Shown one piece after another: positions 16,460 through 25,201 of a stretch of 64,000 nt of DNA. The stretch comes from Alistipes_A hominis (GTDB lineage Bacteria > Bacteroidota > Bacteroidia > Bacteroidales > Rikenellaceae): contig NZ_JACOOK010000003.1 of the NCBI RefSeq assembly GCF_014288115.1, positions 62,001 to 126,000 of the forward strand, in the 5' to 3' direction. Position 1 is the first letter of the stretch; each line of letters opens with the position of its first letter. The notes beneath the pieces were generated by a model. The model was not told the origin of the DNA and ran no database searches. It was given only the letters and a program-made list of their open reading frames with translations. Both the position numbers and the translations under genes were made by a program.

Positions 16460-19132
16460 ATGAAGAAGCGGCTGTGTATTTTATTTTTTCTCATCGGTTG
16501 GTTTCCATCGGTTTATGGACAGCGATCCGATAACGGCAATTACGTTCTGTTGCTGAATTCCGCTTCGTTCGGCGAAGCATGGTCGGATGTCCTGTACCGG
16601 TCGTTGGTGGAGGAGGTCAGACAACAAGGGGTGCGCGTCGATACCGAGGAGCTGCTCGTCCCGATGATGAAGACGCCCGAGGACGCCCGAGCCAAACGGG
16701 AGATGCTGCTCGCCAAATATCCCGTTCCGCCCCGGGCGGTCATCTATATCGGCGATCCCGGCTGGCTCGTTTGCCGTCCCCTGTTCGACAGGGAGTGGAA
16801 GGAGGTGCCGACGGTGATCTGCTATTCGCGCGATTCGATGCCTGCTTCGATCGAGGATTTGCTCGGCGGAAACCTCGACAGCCGTACGGCGGTGCCGGCT
16901 TCGGAGATTGCCGAAGGATATAACCTGACCATCCTCAAACAGCCCTCTTTTATCCGGGAAACGATCGAAATGATGCGGCAGTTGCAGCCCGGAATGAATA
17001 CCGTGGCCCTGATTTCGGATCATCGCTACATCAGCCTCCGCATTCGGGAAGAGGTGCGGCAGACGGTAAAGAAATATTTCCCGGATCTGGCGTTCGAATC
17101 GCTCAGCACGCCGGAATTGACGACCGGACAGTTGCTCGATACGCTTTCGGGTTTCGACGATAAAAAAGGGATTATCTACTACTCCTGGTTCGTTACCCAG
17201 AACCGGCATGAATACCTGGACGATCACGTGCAGCGGGTGATCTTCGGGCTGGCCCACACGCCGATTTTTACGCTGACCGACCGGGATCACGAGGAGGGTA
17301 GCTTCGCGGGCGGATATTATATTCCGGCGATCGAGTTCAGTCGGGTGGCCAGCGCCGTTATCCGGGAAATTCTCGAAGGAAAGCCGGCCCGCGACATCTC
17401 CTGGCGAGACGGCGGCGCTCCGGCGGCTTACCTCGACTATCACCACCTCGTACACCAAGGGGTCGATCCGGCCCTGTTTCCGAAAGACGCCGTATATACG
17501 CAGGTTCCTCCGGGCTTTTTCCAGAAATACAAATTTCACTTGGTCGTTCTGGGAGCGCTGCTTTTGTTGCTGGTATCGGCGGTCGTGATGAGGTTGCGCT
17601 GGTTCATGCAGCGGCAGCGGCAGCAGAACCGCGAGTTCCAACTGCTCTCGCAATACAGGAAGCTGGTCGACAATATGCCGGTGATCTATCTGCGCAAGCG
17701 GATCGCCGGCGGATCGTCCGGTTCCGATTTCGAGTTTCTTGATGTGAATCCCGCCTTTGAGCAGGTATTCGGATGTACACGCCGGCAGATCCTGGGCAAA
17801 CGGCTGAGCGAAGCGTTGTCCTGCCGCGACAAACTCTCCTGTCTGGCGGAGACCGAACAGACGGTTCATTCGTTCGTCGTAGACGGTGCGAAGGGGCTGC
17901 GCTATTACGACAAGCTGGTGTTCAGCAGCAGCGAAGCGGGGATTAAGGACGTATTTTGTATCGACCGTACCGAAGAGCACCTGGCCCTGGCGCGGATGGA
18001 ACGGCACCGCGCCGAGCAGGAGGAGCTGAATGAAAAGTATAAACTGGTGCTGCAGGCGACCGGATTGACTCCCTGGACGTGGGACGTCGGGGGAGGGCTG
18101 GTCGACTGCGATCTCTCTTATACGTCCGGGATGGAGGATCATTCCGGCGAGCACTTGATCGTCTCGGACGAACAGTACTATGCGATGATCCATCCCGACG
18201 ACCGGGAGCGGATGCGCGCCGCTTACGCCGACTTGCTGGCCGGCCGGAACGACATCCTGCAACAGGAGTACCGGGTGATCTACGTGCAGGGCGGCTACCA
18301 GTGGGCGAAGAGTTTCGCCGTCATCCGCGAGCGCGACGCTTCGGGGAGCCCGGTGCAACTGGTCGGCGCTTCGCTACAGATCGACGTGCAGAAACGACTC
18401 GAACAGGATCTGCGCGAGGCCAAAGAGAAAGCCGAAGAGTCGAATCGCTTGAAATCGGCTTTCCTGGCCAATATGAGCCACGAAATTCGGACGCCGCTGA
18501 ATGCGATTGTCGGTTTTTCGAGCGTGCTGGCCGATACGGAGAACGAAGAGGAGAAACGGGGGTATATTTCGATCATCGAAAACAACAACGAACTGTTGCT
18601 CCAGTTGATCGGCGATATCCTCGACCTGTCTAAGATCGAGGCCGGAACGCTCGAATTCACCGAGTCGGACGTTGATCTGCGGGAAATGTTTTCCGGGATC
18701 GAACAGAGCATCCGGCTGCGGATTCCGGACGGTCATCCGGTGGATGTGCGGTTCGAAGAGCCGGAGAGCGATTACCGGATCCGCACCGACCCGAACCGGT
18801 TGATGCAGGTCGTGACCAATTTCATGACCAATGCGATCAAATTCACGGCCGAAGGAAACATCCGTTTCGGTTACCGGGATCGGAACGACGGGGAATTGTA
18901 TTTCTATGTTTCGGATACCGGATGCGGAATTCCGCCGGAGAAGCAGCGGGACGTGTTCGGTCGCTTCGTCAAACTCGACGCGTTTGCCCAGGGGACGGGT
19001 CTCGGGCTTTCGATCTGCGAAACGATCGTTTCGAAGTTGGGCGGGCGGATCGGCGTCGAGTCCGTGCCGGACGAAGGTTCCACCTTCTGGTTTACACTGC
19101 CTCTCCGTCCCGTCGGCAAAGCGTTTTTATAA
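16460..19132 (+). CDS. Membrane sensor histidine kinase with periplasmic ABC-substrate-like domain and PAS domains
   Basis: Start taken at 16460, giving signal peptide MKKRLCILFFLIGWFPSVYG and 890 residues. About 25-350 is a periplasmic binding-protein-like sensor (YVLLLNSASFGEAWSDVLYRSLVEEV... and VIYIGDPGWLVCRP, of the ABC_sub_bind kind). One membrane helix follows (about 358-378). Then two PAS domains (LDVNPAFEQVFGCTRRQILGK near 430; a PAS/PAC near 530-640), HisKA with FLANMSHEIRTPLNAIVGF (phospho-His) and HATPase with N box, DTGCGIPPEKQ and GTGLGLSICE. No receiver domain, so a separate response regulator must exist elsewhere. A TACTTTTA box at 16403-16410 may be its promoter. Confidence 0.9.
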   Translation: MKKRLCILFFLIGWFPSVYGQRSDNGNYVLLLNSASFGEAWSDVLYRSLVEEVRQQGVRVDTEELLVPMMKTPEDARAKREMLLAKYPVPPRAVIYIGDPGWLVCRPLFDREWKEVPTVICYSRDSMPASIEDLLGGNLDSRTAVPASEIAEGYNLTILKQPSFIRETIEMMRQLQPGMNTVALISDHRYISLRIREEVRQTVKKYFPDLAFESLSTPELTTGQLLDTLSGFDDKKGIIYYSWFVTQNRHEYLDDHVQRVIFGLAHTPIFTLTDRDHEEGSFAGGYYIPAIEFSRVASAVIREILEGKPARDISWRDGGAPAAYLDYHHLVHQGVDPALFPKDAVYTQVPPGFFQKYKFHLVVLGALLLLLVSAVVMRLRWFMQRQRQQNREFQLLSQYRKLVDNMPVIYLRKRIAGGSSGSDFEFLDVNPAFEQVFGCTRRQILGKRLSEALSCRDKLSCLAETEQTVHSFVVDGAKGLRYYDKLVFSSSEAGIKDVFCIDRTEEHLALARMERHRAEQEELNEKYKLVLQATGLTPWTWDVGGGLVDCDLSYTSGMEDHSGEHLIVSDEQYYAMIHPDDRERMRAAYADLLAGRNDILQQEYRVIYVQGGYQWAKSFAVIRERDASGSPVQLVGASLQIDVQKRLEQDLREAKEKAEESNRLKSAFLANMSHEIRTPLNAIVGFSSVLADTENEEEKRGYISIIENNNELLLQLIGDILDLSKIEAGTLEFTESDVDLREMFSGIEQSIRLRIPDGHPVDVRFEEPESDYRIRTDPNRLMQVVTNFMTNAIKFTAEGNIRFGYRDRNDGELYFYVSDTGCGIPPEKQRDVFGRFVKLDAFAQGTGLGLSICETIVSKLGGRIGVESVPDEGSTFWFTLPLRPVGKAFL

Positions 19133-19282
19133 CGGATTTGCACGGGGAAGCTTTTCGTCCCCCTCGGAAAACGCTACGGTTTTCTGCAAATAAAATCGGA
19201 ACCGGGGAAAACCCGATTCCGATCCGTATGATCGCCGAAGCCCGGTCGAGGAGTCGTGCGATGCGCGTATGCCTACAGCCGC

Positions 19283-19597
19283 TTATCGTCTGCCGTATCC
19301 GCCTCCGCCGCGGTTGTAACCTCCGCCGCGATTATAGCCGTCGTTGCTTCTTTCGGTTTTCGGCCGGGCGATGTTCACACCGATGACTTTGCCTTCGAAC
19401 TCCGTGTCGTTCAACGCTTCGATGGCCTTCTGGCCTTCGGCGTCATTGGGCATTTCGACAAAACCGAACCCGCGCGAGCGACCGGTTTCGCGATCCATGA
19501 TGATGTTGGCGGAAGATACTTCTCCGTATTCCGCGAATAAATTCAGTAAACTGTCGTCTTTCGTAGCGAAGTTCAGGTGTGAAACGTAAATATTCAT
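19283..19597 (-). CDS. RRM-type RNA-binding protein with Gly-rich tail
   Basis: A 104-residue protein: one RNA recognition motif (RNP2 IYVSHL at residues 3-8, RNP1 RGFGFVEM near 43-50) and a Gly/Arg/Tyr tail of NRGGG repeats. Such small glycine-rich RRM proteins of Bacteroidota bind single-stranded RNA and rise at low temperature. It lies 30 bases downstream of the cold-shock-domain gene and two genes behind the RhlE helicase, forming an RNA-handling operon. Confidence 0.92.
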   Translation of the reverse strand: MNIYVSHLNFATKDDSLLNLFAEYGEVSSANIIMDRETGRSRGFGFVEMPNDAEGQKAIEALNDTEFEGKVIGVNIARPKTERSNDGYNRGGGYNRGGGGYGRR

Positions 19598-19627
19598 TTT
19601 TTCTGTTTTTGTGAGTGAATCGTATCG

Positions 19628-20068
19628 TTATTTTGTCAATGTGATGTTTATCGCATTCATGCCCCGTGCGCTCCGCTCCGTCTCGAAAGTAACGGTGTTG
19701 CCTTCCGAGATGCCCGCGGGCGCAGACGAAACATGGAAGAAATACTTCTCGCCGGACGTGAGATCCTTGATAAAGCCGTATCCCTTCCCTTCGTTGAAAT
19801 GCTCGACCCGGCCTCTCTGTATCTCCGGTTCGGAGTCGTCTTTCTTGGGAACGGCAATGACGATGTCTTCCAGCTTGACCGCTTCTTTCTTGCGTTCTTC
19901 GGGCGGTACGTCGGTGAAATTGCCGTTCTCGTCCACATAAGCGATCATGTCGTCGAACGAACTGGTGCCGGTCGCCTGGCGTTCTTCCTTGCGTTTCTGC
20001 TTTTCGAGGCGTTTGGCCTGCTTTTTCTTTTCGTTTTCTCTTTTCCCAAATGATTGTGATCCTGCCAT
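19628..20068 (-). CDS. Cold-shock-domain protein with charged N-terminal extension
   Basis: A 146-residue protein. Residues 1-35 are very basic and probably helical (KRENEKKKQAKRLEKQKRKE), about 36-80 are an acidic linker, and 84-146 are a cold-shock domain with the RNA-binding motifs GKGYGFIKD and KYFFHVS. It probably binds RNA as a chaperone. The extended form is typical of Bacteroidota, whose CSD proteins often have an N-terminal tail. It sits between the helicase (27 bases upstream) and the RRM gene (30 bases downstream). Confidence 0.9.
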   Translation of the reverse strand: MAGSQSFGKRENEKKKQAKRLEKQKRKEERQATGTSSFDDMIAYVDENGNFTDVPPEERKKEAVKLEDIVIAVPKKDDSEPEIQRGRVEHFNEGKGYGFIKDLTSGEKYFFHVSSAPAGISEGNTVTFETERSARGMNAINITLTK

Positions 20069-20095
20069 TAATATATTTTAAAGTTAATAAAACGA

Positions 20096-21289
20096 TTAAG
20101 CGGTGTGACGCACTGTCGCCAGTTTTCTGCCGGTCAGTTTCTGAATGTCTTTTACCATTACCTGCTCGTCGCTGGTGCAAAACGTAAGGGCTCTTCCCGT
20201 ATGTCCTGCGCGGCCGGTGCGCCCGATGCGGTGTACGTAGGTTTCGGCTACGTCGGGCAGATCGTAGTTGATTACCAGGTTGAGTTCATGGATGTCGATG
20301 CCCCGCGCAGCGATGTCGGTGGCCACCATGACTTTGATTTTTCCCGATTTGAAGTCGCTCAGGGCCCGTTGTCGCTGTCCTTGGGATTTGTTTCCGTGGA
20401 TCGCTTCGCTCTGGATGCCGGCTTTCTTCAGGGTGCGCGAGATGTTGTCCGCGCCGTGTTTCGTCCGCGAAAATACCAGTACCGATTGGTCGGACTCTTT
20501 TTTCAGCACCGATATCAGCAGGCCTTTTTTCTCGGGTTTCTCGACGAAATAGACGCATTGGTCGACCGTATCGACCGTCGAGGAAACGGGAGTCACTTCC
20601 ACCCGTACCGGATCGTGCAGGATAGACCCCGACAACGCGACGATATCCTTGGGCATCGTAGCCGAGAAAAAGAGCGTTTGACGTTTCGCCGGCAGCACTT
20701 TCAGCAGCCGCCTGATATCGGCGATGAATCCCATGTCGAGCATCCTGTCCGCCTCGTCCAGTACGAAATGCGTCAGGGCGTCTAACTTCACCTCTCCCTG
20801 TGCGATCAGGTCGAGCAACCGTCCGGGGGTGGCGATCAGGATATCCACGCCCTGCCGTAGTTTTTCCGTTTGCGGATTCTGCTTCACGCCGCCGAATATC
20901 GCCGTGTGTTTCAGACCGGTGTATTTGCCGTAATCGGTGAAGCAATCGCCGATCTGCAGGGCAAGCTCGCGCGTAGGAGTCAGAATCAGCGATCTGATTG
21001 CGCGGCACTCTTTTTTCCCGTGCGATCTTCCTCGCCGGTCGCGGCGGCTCGCGCCGGGCTCGATTACCGAAGATCGTTCGTCCCGGGCGCTGTCTTCCGA
21101 CAGCATTTGCAGGATGGGAATGGCGAATGCCGCCGTTTTTCCCGTACCCGTCTGGGCGATTCCGAAAATATCTTTTCCCCGGAGGACAACCGGGATGGCC
21201 TGTTCCTGAATAGGGGTCGGCTCGTTATATCCTTTTTCGCAGACCGCTTTCAAGATCGGTTCTGCAATGTTCAGTTCGTTGAATGTCAT
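20096..21289 (-). CDS. rhlE: DEAD-box RNA helicase, RhlE type
   Basis: A 397-residue ATP-dependent RNA helicase. Motifs in order: Q motif PTPIQEQAIP, Walker A AQTGTGKT, PTRELALQ, TPGRLLDL, DEAD in VLDEADRMLDMGF, SAT in FFSATMP, and HRIGRTGRAG near the end. About 30 residues rich in Arg, Ser and Glu are inserted between motifs I and Ia (after LQMLSEDSARDE), which the family normally lacks. The C-terminal tail is short. It unwinds RNA, probably during cold adaptation and ribosome assembly, as its cold-shock-domain and RRM neighbours suggest. The rhlE name follows the best-fitting subgroup. Confidence 0.9.
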   Translation of the reverse strand: MTFNELNIAEPILKAVCEKGYNEPTPIQEQAIPVVLRGKDIFGIAQTGTGKTAAFAIPILQMLSEDSARDERSSVIEPGASRRDRRGRSHGKKECRAIRSLILTPTRELALQIGDCFTDYGKYTGLKHTAIFGGVKQNPQTEKLRQGVDILIATPGRLLDLIAQGEVKLDALTHFVLDEADRMLDMGFIADIRRLLKVLPAKRQTLFFSATMPKDIVALSGSILHDPVRVEVTPVSSTVDTVDQCVYFVEKPEKKGLLISVLKKESDQSVLVFSRTKHGADNISRTLKKAGIQSEAIHGNKSQGQRQRALSDFKSGKIKVMVATDIAARGIDIHELNLVINYDLPDVAETYVHRIGRTGRAGHTGRALTFCTSDEQVMVKDIQKLTGRKLATVRHTA

Positions 21290-21332
21290 ACTAAATTCCG
21301 CATTCGCGGACGTTTTTAAAAGTTGATGCCGC

Positions 21333-22430
21333 TCAAAAGGCGGCTTTGGAAAGGAAGAAGTCCGTTTTCAGCTTTTCGACTACTTCCCTGACGCTCCTGA
21401 TCTTGTCGGAAAGATAAGCGTTGCCGCCGGCAAAGGCATAGCCTTTTTTCATATTGCCTTTGGCTGCATTGTAGAGCGCTTTGATGATACAATACGGACT
21501 TTTGGTATAGTCGCACGTTTTGATGCAATGGAACGGGCAGGAGCGGGGTTTCTCCTTCCCTTCGGCCACATTCCGGATGAACTCCCCGTCGAAAGCGCGT
21601 CCGGGCATCCCTACCGGGCTCTGAATGATGCGTATGTCTTCGCGATGGGCGTTCAGATACACTTTTTTGAATTCGACCGACGCGTCGCACTCTTCGGTCG
21701 GAACGAAGATGGAGCCCATCTGTACCGCCGATGCCCCCAACGCCATAAACCGCGCGATGTCTTCACCGGTCGCTATTCCGCCCGCCGCGATGACCGGAAT
21801 GTTTTTTCGGCCGGCATAGCTCCGGGCCACTTCGACCACTTCCGGGATCAGATGCTCCAGCGAGTAGTGCTCGTCTTCGATCTGCTCCTTTTTGAAACCC
21901 AGGTGCCCTCCGGCTTTCGGCCCTTCCACGACGATCGCGTCCGGGAGATACCCGTAATTGGCCGACCATTTTTCGCAAATCAGCCGCGCCGCCCGGGAAG
22001 AAGAGACGATCGGAACGAGTTGCGTCCGGCTCCCCTCGGTCAGATAACCCGGCAGATCGAGCGGAAGACCGGCCCCTGCGAAGATCACGTCCGCATTTTC
22101 CGAGACGGCCGTGCGTACCATGTCGGGAAAATTGGAGAGCGCGACCATGATGTTGATCCCGATCACTCCGTAAGTCTTTTCGCGGGCTTTGCGGATCTCC
22201 TGCCGCAGCCCGTATATGCACTTCTCGGAATAGCTTCCTTTATAGCCGGGATAGAGCAGCCCCAGCCCGGCTGCCGATATGACTCCGACGCCCCCTTCGT
22301 TCGCGACGGCCGAAGCCAATCCGTTGAGCGATACGCCCACGCCCATACCGCCTTGTACGATGGGCAGTTTGATTTCGTACTTGCCGATGAAAAATGATTT
22401 CATTTCCGTAATACCGTTGAAATTTGACAT
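21333..22430 (-). CDS. Nitronate monooxygenase / 2-nitropropane dioxygenase-like flavoprotein
   Basis: A 365-residue FMN-binding TIM-barrel. Landmarks: LPIVQGGMGVGVS at the N-terminus, DVIFAGAGLPLDLP, VVEGPKAGGHLGF (active-site His region) and VIAAGGIATGEDIARFMALGASAVQMGS for phosphate binding. Such enzymes oxidise nitronates or act as enoyl reductases; the exact substrate is unknown. A Cys-rich piece CPFHCIKTCDY lies near residue 300, typical of the Bacteroidota/Clostridia subgroup. A start at MKSFFIGKYEI, nine residues later, is equally possible. The helicase gene follows 43 bases later. Confidence 0.85.
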   Translation of the reverse strand: MSNFNGITEMKSFFIGKYEIKLPIVQGGMGVGVSLNGLASAVANEGGVGVISAAGLGLLYPGYKGSYSEKCIYGLRQEIRKAREKTYGVIGINIMVALSNFPDMVRTAVSENADVIFAGAGLPLDLPGYLTEGSRTQLVPIVSSSRAARLICEKWSANYGYLPDAIVVEGPKAGGHLGFKKEQIEDEHYSLEHLIPEVVEVARSYAGRKNIPVIAAGGIATGEDIARFMALGASAVQMGSIFVPTEECDASVEFKKVYLNAHREDIRIIQSPVGMPGRAFDGEFIRNVAEGKEKPRSCPFHCIKTCDYTKSPYCIIKALYNAAKGNMKKGYAFAGGNAYLSDKIRSVREVVEKLKTDFFLSKAAF

Positions 22431-23087
22431 ATGCCGTCTTCAGTCCTGGTAACAAACCTACTCGGGCAGTTGATTGCCGAAACAAAGAAAGCTTATAAAG
22501 GTCGATTTCAACGATGAAAGAAGCCGGACGGAACTGTCCGGGAAAATGCAAAGAAGATAAAGATCAGAATGAACTCGCGTTGTTTACTCGACAAAGGTAA
22601 TATTATTTTTTCATTTATGCTAATTTCTGCATAGATAACGGGATTTCACGCATTTTATTTCGAATGCGGTCCGTCGCCGGGTATCCGCGGCATTCCGGCG
22701 GCGCCGGAAACGGGGCGTCGCGTTCCTCTCCGGCGGCGAGAACGGCTTTGGGCCGCTGCGGCTTTGTGATCCCGTTCGAAAATTTCGTTCTGTTTTGTTT
22801 TCGAATGCTTTTATTTGTTATTTTTGGCTGAAATATATCGTCTGAAATTATATAATATACGGATGCAACGAGTCGTCGATACTTTCAAAAAAATAGGATA
22901 TAGGCAGAATGTATAGCGATATGGATGGGAACGGCTGACAAAGTTATTTTATCGGTTGTCGTAATCGGACGATTCCGCTCGAAACGCCAGCGTAGATTCT
23001 CGTCTGATTTTTTTATTTTTTTTGAACGACGTTCGATGCTTTAGCGTATTCAAACAGATCAGGTGGAAAATTGTTAACTTTTAAATT
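22431..23087. other. 657-base intergenic region
   Basis: Separates divergent genes. It holds the minus-strand -7 box at 22592-22599. The remainder shows no open frame with a believable start or domain, no RNA gene and no clear hairpin; the right half is AT-rich and leads to the ATG at 23088. Confidence 0.5.
22592..22599 (-). promoter_or_regulatory. -7 box (TACCTTTG) of the flavoprotein/RNA-helicase operon
   Basis: TACCTTTG on the minus strand fits TAnnTTTG and would give a leader of about 155 bases before the ATG at 22430. No clear upstream partner box. Confidence 0.45.
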
Positions 23088-25115
23088 ATGCGTTATTTAT
23101 CTTTATCTCTTCTTTTTTTACTCTTCGTTTGCTCGTGTTCGAAAGACAGACCCACTTTGGAATGGGCTCTCCGATGCGCGGGGCCTAACCGCGGAGAAAT
23201 GGAAAAGGTGTTGGCTCATTACAGTCGAAAAAGCGAGGACAGTCTGAAGCTCCGTGCGGCCGAGTTTCTGATTAAAAACATGCCGGGGCATTATTCGCTC
23301 GATCCGGCGATCGTCAATGCGTTTTGCGATCAGGTCGATTCGATTCTGGCGACTCCTCTGGATACTTCTTTGCTCGAACTCGCAAAAACGAATCTGAAAG
23401 AAGCCGATGATCAGGATTGGGCCGGATTCAAAGTGAAGGCTATGGAGGCGGTTTCCAAGCGGTTCCCCGTAAAACCGTCTTCCAGCCAATCGGACATCCG
23501 GATACTCAAAGCGGACTATCTGATTCGAAACATCGAAAACGCTTTTGAAACTTGGGCGAATGCGCCCTGGGCCGCTCATCTTACGTTTGACGATTTTTGC
23601 GAATATATTCTTCCTTACAAAGCCGCGCCGGCTTTTCAGGCGGATAACTGGAAAGACGAATGCAGTGAATTGGCCGATCGGCTGTACGACCTGACCGATC
23701 TGAGAGCCGGAAGATTTACCTGTCATTCTCCGCATTGGGCGGCGCTGAATATAAATCAGGGACTGAACTCCCATTTGAAAACGACGTTGCCCTATGCGTA
23801 TACGGGACTGCCGATCCTCCGGATGTCTACTTTTCTGAAGATGCATTTGTCCAATTGCACGGATAAAGGGATTGTCGTTAAGGCGGTTTTGCAAAGCAAA
23901 GGCATTCCCGTGGCTGTCGATTTTACCCCTCAGTGGCCGACTCAGGCCCAGGGACATTCCTGGAATGTCATTCAGGTCTCCAATAACGGGCGTTTCGAAG
24001 AGTTCGTTCCGTTGGACACGGATCCGGGAACGCCTCACCGTCCCGGAGAGATGATGGCTAAAGTCTACCGCCAATGCTATGCGCTCAATCCGGTTTTTAT
24101 CCGGTTGAACAATAGCGGGGAGGCGGTTCCTTCGTCTCTCAGTACCGTGACGATAAAAGATGTTACCGCCGAATATGTGTCTACGCAAGACGTCCGGATC
24201 AGGATCGATCCCGCACTAAAAAAGAGGAATAAGTACGCTTATGTGGCGGTTTTTGACAATCGGAATTGGGTCCCGGTCGGATTCGGAGAAGTCGGCGGAT
24301 CGGAAGCGGTTTTCGAAGCTATCGGACGCGACATCGCCTATCTTCCGGTGTATTGCTCCGACGGGGAGAAAATCACGCCGCTGTCGTACCCTTTTACGGT
24401 TGACGCCTACGGCAAGGTAGACCTGCTGATTCCCGATACCGTAAACCGCGAATCGTTTAAATTGCTGCGGAAATATCCGTATTACCACGCGATGACGACA
24501 GTGACCAAAAGGTTGATATCCGGTAAAATACAGGCTGCCAATCGGCCGGATTTCAGCGATGTCGTTACGATTCACGAATTTACGGAGGCTCAGTCGGCCG
24601 GCGAGGTGCGGATTCCTGCGGAAACTCCGAAATACCGGTATTGGCGTTATTTTTCTTCTCTTGCCGGATTTAACAACATGGCCGAACTGCTGTTCCACCC
24701 CCCCGGTTCGAATCGTTCCCTGAGAGGAACGATTATCGGAACGCCGGGCTCCTACCTCGACGATCCCCGACGAACCAGGGAGGCCGTGTTCGACGGCGAT
24801 CCTTTCACGTTCTTTGACTCTACCGATCCCAATAACAGTTGGGCCGGGATGGATTTCGGCGAACCGGTTTCGATCGGCAGCGTAGAGTATGCTTTTCGCA
24901 GCGACGACAACAACATCCGCATCGGCGATGTTTATGAACTGTTCTATTGGAAAGATGAATCCGGCTGGGAATCGCTCGGTAAAAAAAAGGCGGAGAACAT
25001 GAATTTGTATTACGACAACATACCGTCCCATGCGCTTTTGCTGTTGAGGGACCATACCCGGGGGAAAGAAGAGCGTATTTTCACCCTTGAAAACGGCGAA
25101 CAGGTGTGGTGGTGA
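23088..25115 (+). CDS. Transglutaminase-like lipoprotein with C-terminal discoidin-like domain
   Basis: A 675-residue protein with lipobox VCSCS after MRYLSLSLLFLLFVC, so probably lipid-anchored. The middle carries a transglutaminase-like core: CTDKGIVVKAVLQSKGIPV (nucleophile Cys), then QGHSWNVI (His) and FVPLDTDPG (Asp). The last 150 residues (VFDGDPFTFFDS... WAGMDFGEPVSIGSVEYAFRSDDNNI) look like an F5/8-type carbohydrate-binding domain. Proteins with this build are common in Bacteroidota; their substrates are unknown, the fold often acting as a protease or amidase. Single gene, convergent with fecR. Confidence 0.82.
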   Translation: MRYLSLSLLFLLFVCSCSKDRPTLEWALRCAGPNRGEMEKVLAHYSRKSEDSLKLRAAEFLIKNMPGHYSLDPAIVNAFCDQVDSILATPLDTSLLELAKTNLKEADDQDWAGFKVKAMEAVSKRFPVKPSSSQSDIRILKADYLIRNIENAFETWANAPWAAHLTFDDFCEYILPYKAAPAFQADNWKDECSELADRLYDLTDLRAGRFTCHSPHWAALNINQGLNSHLKTTLPYAYTGLPILRMSTFLKMHLSNCTDKGIVVKAVLQSKGIPVAVDFTPQWPTQAQGHSWNVIQVSNNGRFEEFVPLDTDPGTPHRPGEMMAKVYRQCYALNPVFIRLNNSGEAVPSSLSTVTIKDVTAEYVSTQDVRIRIDPALKKRNKYAYVAVFDNRNWVPVGFGEVGGSEAVFEAIGRDIAYLPVYCSDGEKITPLSYPFTVDAYGKVDLLIPDTVNRESFKLLRKYPYYHAMTTVTKRLISGKIQAANRPDFSDVVTIHEFTEAQSAGEVRIPAETPKYRYWRYFSSLAGFNNMAELLFHPPGSNRSLRGTIIGTPGSYLDDPRRTREAVFDGDPFTFFDSTDPNNSWAGMDFGEPVSIGSVEYAFRSDDNNIRIGDVYELFYWKDESGWESLGKKKAENMNLYYDNIPSHALLLLRDHTRGKEERIFTLENGEQVWW

Positions 25116-25171
25116 TTCCGTGCTCCTGCGGAAAACGGCCGGAAGCGGTCTCCCGAACCGGTCGTATATCA

Positions 25172-25197
25172 AAGGCGTGTATAATTTTACACGCCTT
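25172..25197. terminator. Hairpin between two convergent genes
   Basis: AAGGCGTGTA and TACACGCCTT pair perfectly around a 6-base AT loop. It lies between the transglutaminase-like gene and fecR. T-runs are poor on both sides, so it is a modest terminator for both. Confidence 0.55.
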
Positions 25198-25201
25198 GAC
25201 A

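Noticed and set aside
24700..24722. GGTTCGAATC resembling a tRNA T-loop
   Set aside because: It lies in frame inside the transglutaminase-like gene and no cloverleaf can be built around it.
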